Source: Sphingobium sp. Z007 (GTDB taxonomy: Bacteria > Pseudomonadota > Alphaproteobacteria > Sphingomonadales > Sphingomonadaceae). From it: a stretch of DNA of 64,000 nucleotides. A program made the position numbers and the translations under genes. Below, one piece after another: positions 7,159-14,890 of the stretch. The DNA lies in the NCBI RefSeq assembly GCF_900013425.1, contig NZ_FBXK01000003.1, positions 1-64,000 of the forward strand. The letters run 5' to 3'. How positions within the stretch are numbered: position 1 is the stretch's first letter; each line of letters starts with the position of its first letter. The notes below the pieces were generated by a model. That model did not search any database, had not been told where the DNA came from, and saw only the letters and a list, made by a program, of their open reading frames with translations.

Positions 7159-7971
7159 TCAGATCTCCTGCGGTGGAAAGAGCGGAAGTGTCGGGTGGGC
7201 GAGCGGCAGCGCCTTGGGATACGGCAGGCGCGGGAGTGCGCGGCCTCGGCGGCGCGCTTCCCGGGTAAGTTCGAAGCAATAGGCGTAGAGGCCGGCCTGC
7301 CGGTGGCGGACGAGCAGCCGCTCGCGTTCGAGCCGCCAAAGCCACGCGGAGGGATCCTCGAACATCTTCGGCCTCGGGAGACCGAGGGCAACGAGCCCTC
7401 CGATCGCGCCCACATGTCCTTGTTCACCAAGACGGATCTTCGAGAGGGTTCGTCCAGAGATCGTCTTGCCCGCAGCGCGCAGCACGGTCCTGGGGCTGGT
7501 CACGGCGCGGTGCGCGGCCGAGAGGGCGCAATAGACGCGGCCAATATGGCCGGCGCCGGGGTCGCTGTAGGATACCACGGCCTCGATGTTCGGTCGCTCC
7601 CTGCGAAGGTGCCGGAAGGCGCGGGCGACGAAGAAGCTCTCGCCGTTCTGCGGCACCGCGTCGGTGAGGATGAGGCGCGCAAGGACGCAACCGCTTTCGG
7701 GGTCATCGAACCCGGTGTGTCTGGTGATAACGGCGTTCGTCGTCGGAACGGCGAAGACGGCAACGCCTTCGAGCACGGCGTTGCGGCCGAAGAGCCCGAC
7801 CGCGACCCGCGCGGCGGGATAGCTCTGCAGATAGTGGTGCTGCTCGATGAAGGCGCGGGCCACGTTGTGGTCGATGACATCGATGGTGTAGGCCTTGGGA
7901 TCGATGACGGTGAGGTCGTGCGCCCACAGCGCCCGACGCTCCCGCCAGCGCTGGCTGCGGGTCGTTTCCAT
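7159..7971 (-). CDS. Mom-like DNA-modification protein (GNAT fold)
   Basis: 270 residues. Resembles phage Mu Mom, an acyltransferase-fold protein that converts adenine in DNA to a carbamoylmethyl derivative and so blocks restriction. Seen here: EQHHYL (44-49), VLARLIL (96-102), VVSYSDP (132-138) and GHIGRVYCA (141-149), the order expected for Mom (conserved His, Arg, Ser and the GhxGxxYxA segment). The basic C-terminus (about 195-270) is extra. The ATG at 7971 was chosen; upstream in-frame sequence overlaps another gene. In Mu the gene is tightly regulated by Com and Dam; no com-like gene was seen, though the 58-residue protein just upstream occupies com's position. Confidence 0.7.
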   Translation of the reverse strand: METTRSQRWRERRALWAHDLTVIDPKAYTIDVIDHNVARAFIEQHHYLQSYPAARVAVGLFGRNAVLEGVAVFAVPTTNAVITRHTGFDDPESGCVLARLILTDAVPQNGESFFVARAFRHLRRERPNIEAVVSYSDPGAGHIGRVYCALSAAHRAVTSPRTVLRAAGKTISGRTLSKIRLGEQGHVGAIGGLVALGLPRPKMFEDPSAWLWRLERERLLVRHRQAGLYAYCFELTREARRRGRALPRLPYPKALPLAHPTLPLFPPQEI

Positions 7972-7985
7972 GATGGTGGTCCCGG

Positions 7986-8162
7986 TCAGAGCAGCTTGGG
8001 CTGCTGTGCGTGCTGCTCGACGATGTCGCGAGCGAATTCTTCGGCCCCGTCCTGATCGGCGCAGGGGAAGCCGGCGAGGGTCCAGAACCGCCATCCCAAA
8101 GGCGCCGGACCGATACGCGTGGTGATGGCGAAACCGGCGACTTCCAAGCGGATGTCGGTCAT
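7986..8162 (-). CDS. Small hypothetical protein upstream of the Mom-like gene, 58 aa
   Basis: Start ATG at 8162 overlaps the stop of the preceding 475-residue gene (ATGA). The product begins MTDIRLEVAGFAITTRIG and ends VEQHAQQPKLL, and the stop is 15 bases before the Mom-like ATG. It lacks the zinc-finger cysteines of Mu Com, so similarity of position is not evidence of shared function. Codon usage is coding-like. Confidence 0.55.
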   Translation of the reverse strand: MTDIRLEVAGFAITTRIGPAPLGWRFWTLAGFPCADQDGAEEFARDIVEQHAQQPKLL

Positions 8163-9586
8163 TTTGCGGCTTTCTGGGCGTGAATCGGCGCAAAACCCGG
8201 GTTACGTCCAGAATGGATGTATCCGGGGATAGTGCTTTGAGGGAGGGGAGCGCGGGTGCTATGATCCGCGCAAAGTCGTGTTGCACCGCCAAAGGTACGG
8301 AGGCTTGCGGCCATGGACGCGCGGAGATGCTTCTGATTGGTGATCAGCATTTCCGGCTGCAGGCAGTCGCCGGTCACCGTGATGTAGCCATCGGCTGGTT
8401 CGCCATCTGACAATTCAATGAGGATGCGATGTCCACGCCCCGGTACTTTGCCGGCATGGCGCGCCGTAAATTCGCCGAGGCGAGCGGTGAGACCCTTGGC
8501 CACCTTGCCCCAGCGGATATGGCCCGCGCCCAGGGTTTCTCCCGAGCGCACACCGCGCTCCAGCCAGATCCTGAAATGTGCCCTTTGCTGGATCAGCGAG
8601 TTGCGGGTTCGCTCCATGACGCGGCACAGAGGCAGATGCCTTGCATGCGCATCGATAACCTCAAGATATCGGTCGTGGGCGGCGACTAGAATCTCGTCAA
8701 AGTCGCGGCCGCCGAGCAATACGCTGAGCTTTGCCGGCTGGACGGGATCGGCTGCCAGACGTTGCACGTCGTCCTCGGTTCGCAAGGCTGGAGCGCCGGC
8801 GGTCGCTTCGGCGACTGAAAGGAAACCAGTCGCGGCCACGACAATGAGCGTCGCCTGCTCGGCCCCGGGCCGTTCTTGGAGCAGCGGCATAAGCGCCGCG
8901 TGCGGGGGACAATCAGTGGTCTCCGCTCGGGACAGCATGCCCGCTTCGGGCGCGCCGAGGATCAACAGGCGCCGGCTCCAGCTCGTCGGCCTCGGGGCGT
9001 CCGAGGGTTGTGGCCAGGCGCTGGGAAGCGGACGCGCATAATCCGGTGTTGCAGGCTGCAGGTCCGGCGTCGGTCGATCCGCTGCGATCAGCGCGCGCCG
9101 CGCGACGTCGAACAGATCCTCGGTATCACCGCCGCCATCGTGAAAGCCGGTCATGTAAGCGGCTTTGAGGCGAATCTCGGTGGTACTGCCGCTCTGAGCG
9201 TCGGGGTGTCGGCAGACCCAGCCTGCCTGGGCCGCATACCAGCCGTTCGCGAACTGGACCGACTTGTTCCAGTCAAAGCCATGCAGGTCGCGGCCGCGCA
9301 GGATCGCCACCTCGCGTTCGTCGCCCTCGGACCTGGCAACGCGCCGTTCGGTGAAGGCGAAGTTGCGCGCCTGGCGCAAGAGCTCCTGCTCGGCCTGGAT
9401 CGCGTCCATCACCGGCCGCATTGTCTCGACCCGCTCGCGTGAACGCGCCATGCGATCCTCGGCAGGCACATCGCGCGGCAGGTCCGGAAACGTCCGCCAC
9501 GCGTCTGCCATCAGGGCGGCGTGGGCAGGCAGACGGCCGCGCGCAATCCAGGTCTCCGGGTCGGCAGGATCGAATACGGCGGTCAT
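8159..9586 (-). CDS. Hypothetical protein, 475 aa
   Basis: No family recognised. N-terminal charged helical region (about 35-100, probable coiled coil, EDRMARSRERVETMRP), a middle proline-rich linker (about 185-205, PSAWPQPSDAPRPTSW) and a C-terminal half with LLGGRDFDEILVAAHDRYLE and WLERGVRSGETLGAG. The start overlaps the upstream gene by four bases. It sits directly before the small gene and the Mom-like gene, so a role in the same process is possible but not shown. Confidence 0.6.
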   Translation of the reverse strand: MTAVFDPADPETWIARGRLPAHAALMADAWRTFPDLPRDVPAEDRMARSRERVETMRPVMDAIQAEQELLRQARNFAFTERRVARSEGDEREVAILRGRDLHGFDWNKSVQFANGWYAAQAGWVCRHPDAQSGSTTEIRLKAAYMTGFHDGGGDTEDLFDVARRALIAADRPTPDLQPATPDYARPLPSAWPQPSDAPRPTSWSRRLLILGAPEAGMLSRAETTDCPPHAALMPLLQERPGAEQATLIVVAATGFLSVAEATAGAPALRTEDDVQRLAADPVQPAKLSVLLGGRDFDEILVAAHDRYLEVIDAHARHLPLCRVMERTRNSLIQQRAHFRIWLERGVRSGETLGAGHIRWGKVAKGLTARLGEFTARHAGKVPGRGHRILIELSDGEPADGYITVTGDCLQPEMLITNQKHLRASMAASLRTFGGATRLCADHSTRAPLPQSTIPGYIHSGRNPGFAPIHAQKAAK

Positions 9587-10044
9587 GTGGCCGTCCCGTC
9601 AGTCTGGACGCCGAGCATCCGCGGGGTGAGCGCGCCGAGCATCGTTCGGGTCGTCTCATAGCGTGCCGTGAGATCATGGACGGTTGCTTGCACCACGGCA
9701 TTGGGCGGTGCGGCGGGGACGATGAATCGGAATGGCAGCACGTCGGCGATCATTTCGGGAAACAGCGGGCGCAGGATGATGGCCGACAGCCGAGACGCGA
9801 CCTCTTCGATCGCCTTGGCTTTGGCGTAGCGCACGGTCCCGGCCGGCGCCTCGAGGTGCGCCATCGGCGCGATGACGTCTTCGATCCTCGCGAAATAGGC
9901 GTCGCGTGGGCCAATGCCGAAATTCGAGCGATAGGAGATCAGCCGCTGGCGCTCTGGCGAGAGCTCCGTCATGGGCACGTAGACGCGGTAGGCATAAGTC
10001 GGCGGATCGATGCCGATGCGTGTGCGGGTGGCGACGATTTGCAT
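9583..10044 (-). CDS. Hypothetical protein, 153 aa
   Basis: Start chosen at the ATG at 10044 (MQIVATRTRIGIDPPTYAYR) because GGAGG lies five bases upstream of it. An in-frame ATG at 10056, overlapping the upstream stop, is the alternative. Contains SYRSNFGIGPRDAYFARIED and a helical C-terminus. Unknown function; its stop overlaps the 475-residue gene's start. Confidence 0.55.
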   Translation of the reverse strand: MQIVATRTRIGIDPPTYAYRVYVPMTELSPERQRLISYRSNFGIGPRDAYFARIEDVIAPMAHLEAPAGTVRYAKAKAIEEVASRLSAIILRPLFPEMIADVLPFRFIVPAAPPNAVVQATVHDLTARYETTRTMLGALTPRMLGVQTDGTAT

Positions 10045-10055
10045 GGCGCCCTCCA

Positions 10056-10700
10056 TCAGGCGAACAGGCGGGTCGGCGAGGCCGGCGCGGCGCTGAGCTG
10101 AAGCTCGCGGCGGAGCCGTCCGGCGAAGCGGTCCGGAGAGAGCAGGTCCCGGATGGATGCGAAGCGATTGCGGTCGCCGATATGATCGTCGCGTCCGCGC
10201 ACCCGGCGGTACATCAGTTCGCGATCAGGCCCGAGAGCTCCAAGGCTGAGCTGAACCCAGACCTCCTCGCCATGGAGGGTGATGTCGCCTGAGCAGGCTG
10301 GCCCGGCTTTTTGGGAGCGAACCTCGAAACCGGCCTCGGCGAGCTGCAGGGCCTCGGCCAGCCGGCGCATCGCGGTTCGCCCTTCGCTGTGGAACGCCCG
10401 CTTTGCGGCATCGTCATAGCTCACACCTCGCCGCGCGAGCGTCAGCAGGGTCGGATGGCGCCGGATTTCTGCGATTTGATCCATGCATGCGTGGCGCAAC
10501 TGCATGTCGCCTGGTCGCGACAGGGTGACCGCGGTGAGGTGGCGCACGAGCAAGACCACGGCTGGATCATCTTCCAGCTGCTTGCCCGCATTACGGCAAT
10601 CGGTGATCGCGGCCTGGATCGCGTGAAGCGTCGTGGCGATGGTCGTGAGGGCGCTGGGATCCAGGGCCTGTTGGTGTCTGAAGGCAACATCATAGTGCAT
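10056..10700 (-). CDS. Hypothetical protein, 214 aa
   Basis: Starts MHYDVAFRHQQALDPSALTT, with GGAGATCCCCC before the ATG at 10700. Mostly helical in the first 120 residues; a strand-rich part follows (FEVRSQKAGPACSGDITLHG, EVWVQLSLG). A DUF may cover it but none was recognised. The gene begins a subgroup, with a purine-rich element 45-60 bases upstream. Confidence 0.6.
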   Translation of the reverse strand: MHYDVAFRHQQALDPSALTTIATTLHAIQAAITDCRNAGKQLEDDPAVVLLVRHLTAVTLSRPGDMQLRHACMDQIAEIRRHPTLLTLARRGVSYDDAAKRAFHSEGRTAMRRLAEALQLAEAGFEVRSQKAGPACSGDITLHGEEVWVQLSLGALGPDRELMYRRVRGRDDHIGDRNRFASIRDLLSPDRFAGRLRRELQLSAAPASPTRLFA

Positions 10701-10738
10701 GGGGGATCTCCGGCTTGGAGCGCTCGTCACGCTCGGAG

Positions 10739-10762
10739 CCCCTGCCCCCCTCTCCTTTTCAC
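10739..10762 (-). promoter_or_regulatory. Purine-rich upstream element, copy c
   Basis: Minus-strand AAAAGGAGAGGGGGGCAGGG within this interval, about 40-60 bases upstream of the 214-residue gene. Member of the eight-copy set. Confidence 0.45.
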
Positions 10763-11079
10763 CGGATGCTCAGAGATCGGCCTCGGTCCACATGGTCGCC
10801 AGACCTGTCAGCTTGATCCAAGTGGACTTCCGCAGCGCGGCCGAGGCAAGGCCAGGACGGATCGTCGTCCCGGAGGCCGGTTGCGCGCAGGAGTTCCGTC
10901 GAATCCCAGCCGAAATCGGCGGAAAAGCTTTGAGCTACGCTCTGCGCGTGATCGGCGCCGCAATTGATGGCCGATTGCCGAAGGTGATGGACGAGCTGAT
11001 CGAACTCGTTTGGATTGTCGATTCTGGAGGGCTTGCGTTCGCGGCGCAGCTGGTCGCGGCGTGCCTCGAAGGAGGTCAT
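10759..11079 (-). CDS. Hypothetical protein, 106 aa
   Basis: Begins MTSFEARRDQLRRERKPSRI: a basic helix followed by FDQLVHHLRQSAINCGADHA. It starts six bases after the stop of the upstream zinc-ribbon-like gene. No family recognised. The C-terminal end overlaps the purine-rich element, so that tail may be less constrained. Confidence 0.45.
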   Translation of the reverse strand: MTSFEARRDQLRRERKPSRIDNPNEFDQLVHHLRQSAINCGADHAQSVAQSFSADFGWDSTELLRATGLRDDDPSWPCLGRAAEVHLDQADRSGDHVDRGRSLSIR

Positions 11080-11085
11080 GGCCGG

Positions 11086-11541
11086 TCAGCCGGCACAGGA
11101 GTAAGGGGGCGCAAGAACCTCGAGATGGCTGGTTTCGACGAGCTCGGTTTTTTGGGTCCGTTCGCGGGACGTCATGTCGAGCCTGACGTAGAAGCCGGCG
11201 AAATGCGTGCGCACGATCGTGCCTTCGCGGTTCCGGAAGCGGTCGCCGCCAACACGCGGGCGCTCAAGGATCCGCACGCGGGCGCCGATCCCGGGTTGGA
11301 GCGGAGCCCATTGAGCGAGGTCATCGCTCTCGGCGCCGCAATCGTCGCAGGAGGTCGAGTCGAAAAGTCCGGTTATCGTCCAGTCCTGGATGGCGATGTC
11401 CCAGCGCGCGGCGGCGTCGCGGGCAAGATTCTCGCTACCGCAGGTTCTACACAGAGGTCGGAGGGGCAACGGGCGGCGGACCGTTTGGACATCGTCTGCG
11501 CTGGTCCCGGCAACGGGATTATCGGAATGAGGGGCACTCAT
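11086..11541 (-). CDS. Hypothetical protein with zinc-ribbon-like cysteines, 151 aa
   Basis: Starts MSAPHSDNPVAGTSADD at 11541 with GGAGG upstream; longer in-frame starts lack one. CRTCGS (about 33-38) and SCDDCGAES (about 64-72) form two CxxC pairs about 30 residues apart, consistent with a zinc ribbon. The second half (GARVRILERPRVGGDRFRNR, FAGFYVRLDM) looks like an SH3/KOW-like beta barrel. Possible nucleic-acid or protein-binding role; no family named. Confidence 0.55.
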   Translation of the reverse strand: MSAPHSDNPVAGTSADDVQTVRRPLPLRPLCRTCGSENLARDAAARWDIAIQDWTITGLFDSTSCDDCGAESDDLAQWAPLQPGIGARVRILERPRVGGDRFRNREGTIVRTHFAGFYVRLDMTSRERTQKTELVETSHLEVLAPPYSCAG

Positions 11542-11583
11542 GAAAACCTCCGGGCGTTCGGGCATTCGGGGTTGAAAGGGCGA

Positions 11584-11805
11584 TTATTCCTTGTCGTGGC
11601 GCGGCGCGCAGGACCCGGTGGCAGGGCGGCGCGACGTTGGTCCGGATTGGCGACAGGTGTCGCTCGATGGCCAGAAGTCGGATTCCATGACCGCGTGCCT
11701 GGCCGCCGATCGGCTGTTCCAGCGCCAATTCTTGTCGGTGATGAGAGAACCGTCGCGCCGCCGCGCGATCCATCCGCCTTCGGGGTCCTTCTCTATACGG
11801 CGCAT
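11584..11805 (-). CDS. Small hypothetical protein, 73 aa
   Basis: Start placed at ATG 11805 (MRRIEKDPEGGWIARRRDGS), one base after the upstream stop, with GAGGAACG before it. Arg-rich, with several Trp residues (GWIARR, NWRWNSR, DFWPSS). Could be a small nucleic-acid-binding protein. No family recognised. Confidence 0.45.
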   Translation of the reverse strand: MRRIEKDPEGGWIARRRDGSLITDKNWRWNSRSAARHAVMESDFWPSSDTCRQSGPTSRRPATGSCAPRHDKE

Positions 11806-11806
11806 G

Positions 11807-12289
11807 TCAGCGTTCCTCGGCTTGGGCGACCGCGCGATCGAGCCTCGCAGCCTCATGGCGCAGCCAATCGGGGACATTGCCTCCGAACGCGGCGAGCAAG
11901 GCCTTTGCGCTCGACAGCACTTCCGTAACGCTCTCGGTCTCGCGGACGATCAGAACCCGTCGCTCGTCATGGTCGGCAACAAGTTGCCTGTTTTCGGAAA
12001 CGAGTTTCCGGATGAGGGCGGCGGCTTCATCGCAGATGATGTGGTGGACAAGGCCGAACTCGCTGTTCGAACGGTAGCTGGCGAGCCGGTTGGCAAGGTC
12101 GCCAGCAGAGTCTTGGCCGTTGGACATTGGATTGCACGCAGAAAGCTGGACATCGACGGTGAACTGCTCTCCCGGCTCATCTGCGGTTTTGATCGTCCCG
12201 CGCCAGATGAAGCGATCATATCCATAGTCGCGCGCGAATTTCGCCAATGCCTTGGCGCAATTGGCTTCTGCTGAATCGTCGTATGACAT
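11807..12289 (-). CDS. Hypothetical protein, 160 aa
   Basis: Starts MSYDDSAEANCAKALAKFAR; the middle (FIWRGTIKTADEPGEQFTVD) is strand-like and the C-terminal third is a charged helix (LVSENRQLVADHDERRVLIV), perhaps a coiled coil. It is flanked by tiny genes, with one base to the upstream 45-residue gene. Unrecognised. Confidence 0.55.
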   Translation of the reverse strand: MSYDDSAEANCAKALAKFARDYGYDRFIWRGTIKTADEPGEQFTVDVQLSACNPMSNGQDSAGDLANRLASYRSNSEFGLVHHIICDEAAALIRKLVSENRQLVADHDERRVLIVRETESVTEVLSSAKALLAAFGGNVPDWLRHEAARLDRAVAQAEER

Positions 12290-12290
12290 G

Positions 12291-12428
12291 TCATTTCGCC
12301 TCCTGAAGGTCAGCTGCGGCGCACAGGCAGCAGTCGTTCTCCACCGTGTCGGCCGGTTCGCGAGGATCGCCGATCACGGGACCGTGCGAGGAGAGCGCGC
12401 GGAGATTTTCGGCGGGTTGGGGTCGCAT
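12291..12428 (-). CDS. Putative small protein, 45 aa
   Basis: Reads MRPQPAENLRALSSHGPVIG then a Cys-rich end DCCLCAAADLQEAK. GGAG lies 7-10 bases upstream of the ATG at 12428, and its stop is one base from the next start, typical of a coupled leader gene. Too short for family assignment. Confidence 0.4.
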   Translation of the reverse strand: MRPQPAENLRALSSHGPVIGDPREPADTVENDCCLCAAADLQEAK

Positions 12429-12446
12429 CGGGCATCTCCACCTGGA

Positions 12447-12566
12447 TCACACCTCGCTCATCCCCTCTCCTCTCCATGCCGCGCGGTAGAACTGGTTCAG
12501 CGGCACCACTCGACTACGGCCCACATGCGTTTCCGAGACATCCTGTCGTGCGACGTGAATGGGCAT
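12447..12566 (-). CDS. Possible very small protein, 39 aa
   Basis: Frame MPIHVARQDVSETHVGRSRV to GEGMSEV fits between the neighbouring genes in the same direction. No good ribosome-binding site precedes it, and it runs through a purine-rich element, so it may be chance. Confidence 0.25.
   Translation of the reverse strand: MPIHVARQDVSETHVGRSRVVPLNQFYRAAWRGEGMSEV
12462..12475 (-). promoter_or_regulatory. Purine-rich upstream element, copy d
   Basis: Minus-strand GGAGAGGAGAGGGG, 35-47 bases upstream of the 45-residue gene. Confidence 0.4.
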
Positions 12567-12608
12567 TGCGAGCGGCGTGGCCGAGACGGTGTCGGTGGGC
12601 GTGCTCGA

Positions 12609-13097
12609 TCACTCGGACTCGATGCTCTGCTCGCTGAGGATAGCGACTGCCCGCCTCAGGCCACCGTCGCCGGTCTCGTTGAGTATTTCGATATGCGGGA
12701 TTTTCGTGCGCATGGCGGCGATCGCGGTCGCTATCGGGCGCTTTTTCAGCGGATAGGTGTAAACCTTGCCGTCTTCGATCGTGATGATATTGGTCCGCAG
12801 TCGACGGCGCAGCAGCGCCATGTTTTCGGCCTCGTCCATGAGGAAAGCCACTTCATGTTCGAGAGTCGGTGGTAGTGGAATGCCGTGGAATGTCCGGCCG
12901 GGCCGATTGGCTTTGAGCCAACTCTCGACCTCGGCCTCGGTAAGGACGCCCGCCTGGCGATAGTCATCCGCACCGCCCTGGCCGCGGTTGCCGGCAAGGA
13001 AGGCCAGACGGCCGTCGATCCACAGCTCCGCCGTATAGCAGTCGCAATCCCGGGACAGTTGCTTGATGATCTTCAGCTTGCGGAGCTCGAACAACAT
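12609..13097 (-). CDS. Hypothetical protein, 162 aa
   Basis: Starts MLFELRKLKIIKQLSRDCDC, with GGGAGATATTCTG before the ATG. CYTAELWIDGRLAFLAGNRG and IITIEDGKVYTYPLKKRPIA suggest a beta-rich fold, and the C-terminus is helical. No family recognised. Its first base is shared with the stop of the 104-residue upstream gene, implying coupling. Confidence 0.55.
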   Translation of the reverse strand: MLFELRKLKIIKQLSRDCDCYTAELWIDGRLAFLAGNRGQGGADDYRQAGVLTEAEVESWLKANRPGRTFHGIPLPPTLEHEVAFLMDEAENMALLRRRLRTNIITIEDGKVYTYPLKKRPIATAIAAMRTKIPHIEILNETGDGGLRRAVAILSEQSIESE

Positions 13098-13411
13098 CAG
13101 AATATCTCCCTGGTGGGCATTGCAGCTTGCGCCGAAGGCATCTTGGGAGCCCGGTGTCGGCGGCCAGGTCCTGGGCCGATGGCGCGAGCAATGGGCCCCG
13201 CATAGACTCCGCAGGCCGCCCAATAGGCCGCGACCGGGGGCTTGCGGCCGCGCCAGCTGCGTTCCCCGCGCAAGCGGGCATCGTTCTGGATGTCGAGGAG
13301 GATATCCTGAAGAGCAAGACGGGCTTCGGGGCTGAGCGCGCGAAGCCGGCATAGCGACGGCAGCGTCAGGATGGGATTGCGCACCTCGGCCCTGTTAGAA
13401 CGCTCGTTCAT
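13097..13411 (-). CDS. Hypothetical protein, 104 aa
   Basis: Starts MNERSNRAEVRNPILTLPSL. The N-terminal half is helical (SPEARLALQDILLDIQNDAR), then RSWRGRKPPVAAYWAACGVY and a basic tail. Four-base overlap with the PRTRC ThiF-like gene upstream, so it may be an appended member of the PRTRC operon. Function unknown. Confidence 0.5.
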   Translation of the reverse strand: MNERSNRAEVRNPILTLPSLCRLRALSPEARLALQDILLDIQNDARLRGERSWRGRKPPVAAYWAACGVYAGPIARAIGPGPGRRHRAPKMPSAQAAMPTREIF

Positions 13412-14241
13412 CGCAGGGCTCCCGCCAATGGGCCCGCATCGTCCTGGCCCAACTCAGGAGCGGATTGGCGATTGCCGATCGATCTATCGGTCGCTGGCAG
13501 CGGAATCGCCACGCATTGTCCGCTGGCCAGGTTGATGAAGGCCCCAGCGTGGCCGATGGACCCGCGGCCGATCAGGTCAAAAAGGAGGGCGAGCGCGTGG
13601 CTTGCCAAAACCCGGTTCAGGAAGAGGGATTGCCGTTCGAGAGCCTCGGCGACCGAACAGGAGGGGGCGTTGTCCTCGCCCTGGCTCACATCGGCGATTT
13701 CCGGGAAAGATTCGAGGACGGTCGGCAGGCGCTGTCGGTCGTCACAATTTTCCCGTCGCGGCCGGCCGATCAGATATTGTCCGTCGCTCGCGCGGTTGCC
13801 GAGATCCATCCAGTAGGTCGGCTTCTTGGAGCCATCATCCAGCGCGGCGCCAAGCGCGCGACGGGCCGAGGCGGTGTCGACGCAGCTGATGAGGATATCG
13901 GCGCCCGTGATGTCGAACGCAGCCGGCGCACGGCCGTGAACGGCTTCCCAGGTGAGGCCATGCGCGAGGTTGATCCTCTCGGTGAGCGTACGGGCTTTCG
14001 AGTTGCCGAGATCACACCGGTAGAATGGCTGCCGGCCCAGATTGGCCTCGCTGACGGTATCGTCGTCGATCACCGTGACGGCGAGCAACCGCGAGGAGAT
14101 CGCGCGAAGGGCCGTGTCGAGCGACGCGAGTCCCATGAGCATCTGCGCCCCGTTCCCACCGCAACCGACAAGGACGATCTTGATCGCGCGATTATCGAAG
14201 CCAGCGGGAAGATAGTGGCGATGCGGGGGTTCAGGTTGCAT
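13408..14241 (-). CDS. PRTRC system ThiF/E1-like protein
   Basis: 277 residues. KIVLVGCGGNGAQML (about 21-35) is the ATP-binding glycine loop of the ThiF/MoeB/E1 fold, VTVIDDDTVSEANLGRQPFY the following Asp and R-x-x-F/Y motif, and ADILISCVDTASARRAL the next core strand. Family members adenylate the C-terminus of ubiquitin-like or sulfur-carrier proteins. In the PRTRC cassette the E1-like gene lies at the downstream end, as here. The ATG at 14241 sits inside the end of the A gene, so the two overlap by 11 bases. Confidence 0.85.
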   Translation of the reverse strand: MQPEPPHRHYLPAGFDNRAIKIVLVGCGGNGAQMLMGLASLDTALRAISSRLLAVTVIDDDTVSEANLGRQPFYRCDLGNSKARTLTERINLAHGLTWEAVHGRAPAAFDITGADILISCVDTASARRALGAALDDGSKKPTYWMDLGNRASDGQYLIGRPRRENCDDRQRLPTVLESFPEIADVSQGEDNAPSCSVAEALERQSLFLNRVLASHALALLFDLIGRGSIGHAGAFINLASGQCVAIPLPATDRSIGNRQSAPELGQDDAGPLAGALR

Positions 14242-14890
14242 TGTCGTCTCCTGAAAAGGGGCTGCGCGGCACGGCCAGGAACATGCCACCGGCGCACAAT
14301 CGCGACGCGAAGTCGGGACCGTCGGCATGGCTGAGCCGGCCGATCACGAGCGATATTTTCGTCGTGTGGGCGTCATCGCGGTCGTCGGTGGCGCTGAAGA
14401 AGGCTGGGCCATGCGCATGGCTGTGGATGTCGCAGACCAAGTGCTGGTTCGACTGCAGGACCGGGGGGCGATAGACGAGCCGCGAGGGGGTCGCCTCTTC
14501 GATCTGGGGCAAGTGTAGTGAGAATTGCCGGGAATCCTCGTCCCAGATGACGAAGGCCGCGGCTTCGTTGGGCAGCCCCGCGCGGAAGTGATCGAGGATC
14601 CGATCAAGGAGGTCTCGCGGTATCAGGCCACAGCGAAGATTCGCGCGCCGTTTGCCCGCACTTCCGTATGGCAGATAGGCCGGAATGGGCGGCGTGACGG
14701 GGACATCGAGTTCGAGCCAAGGACGTCGAACGATGAGGACGGCGCCGTCAGAACCGATGGCGAGGCAGTGCCCCGTCCGGGAGGCACGCACGGTATCCAG
14801 CGCAGGCGAGCGGCCGCTCGGGGGCATCGGATAGCAGGGCACCTCGGCGAGGATCGCGGCGGCGGTCGGGTCGTCGGCGAGGATGGTCAT
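14231..14890 (-). CDS. PRTRC system protein A (JAMM/Mov34-like)
   Basis: 219 residues. A complete JAMM metalloprotease motif is visible: HSHAHGPAFFSATD matches H-x-H-x7-S-x2-D, with an upstream glutamate candidate in NEAAAFVIWDED. JAMM proteins remove ubiquitin-like tags or trim their precursors. Starts MTILADDPTAAAILAEVPCY, overlapping the B gene stop by four bases (ATGA). The N-terminal ~110 residues are the PRTRC-A-specific part. Confidence 0.85.
   Translation of the reverse strand: MTILADDPTAAAILAEVPCYPMPPSGRSPALDTVRASRTGHCLAIGSDGAVLIVRRPWLELDVPVTPPIPAYLPYGSAGKRRANLRCGLIPRDLLDRILDHFRAGLPNEAAAFVIWDEDSRQFSLHLPQIEEATPSRLVYRPPVLQSNQHLVCDIHSHAHGPAFFSATDDRDDAHTTKISLVIGRLSHADGPDFASRLCAGGMFLAVPRSPFSGDDNAT

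Noticed and set aside
7986..8162. Com homologue for the Mom-like gene
   Set aside because: Right position and size but no zinc-finger cysteines; kept only as a hypothetical gene.
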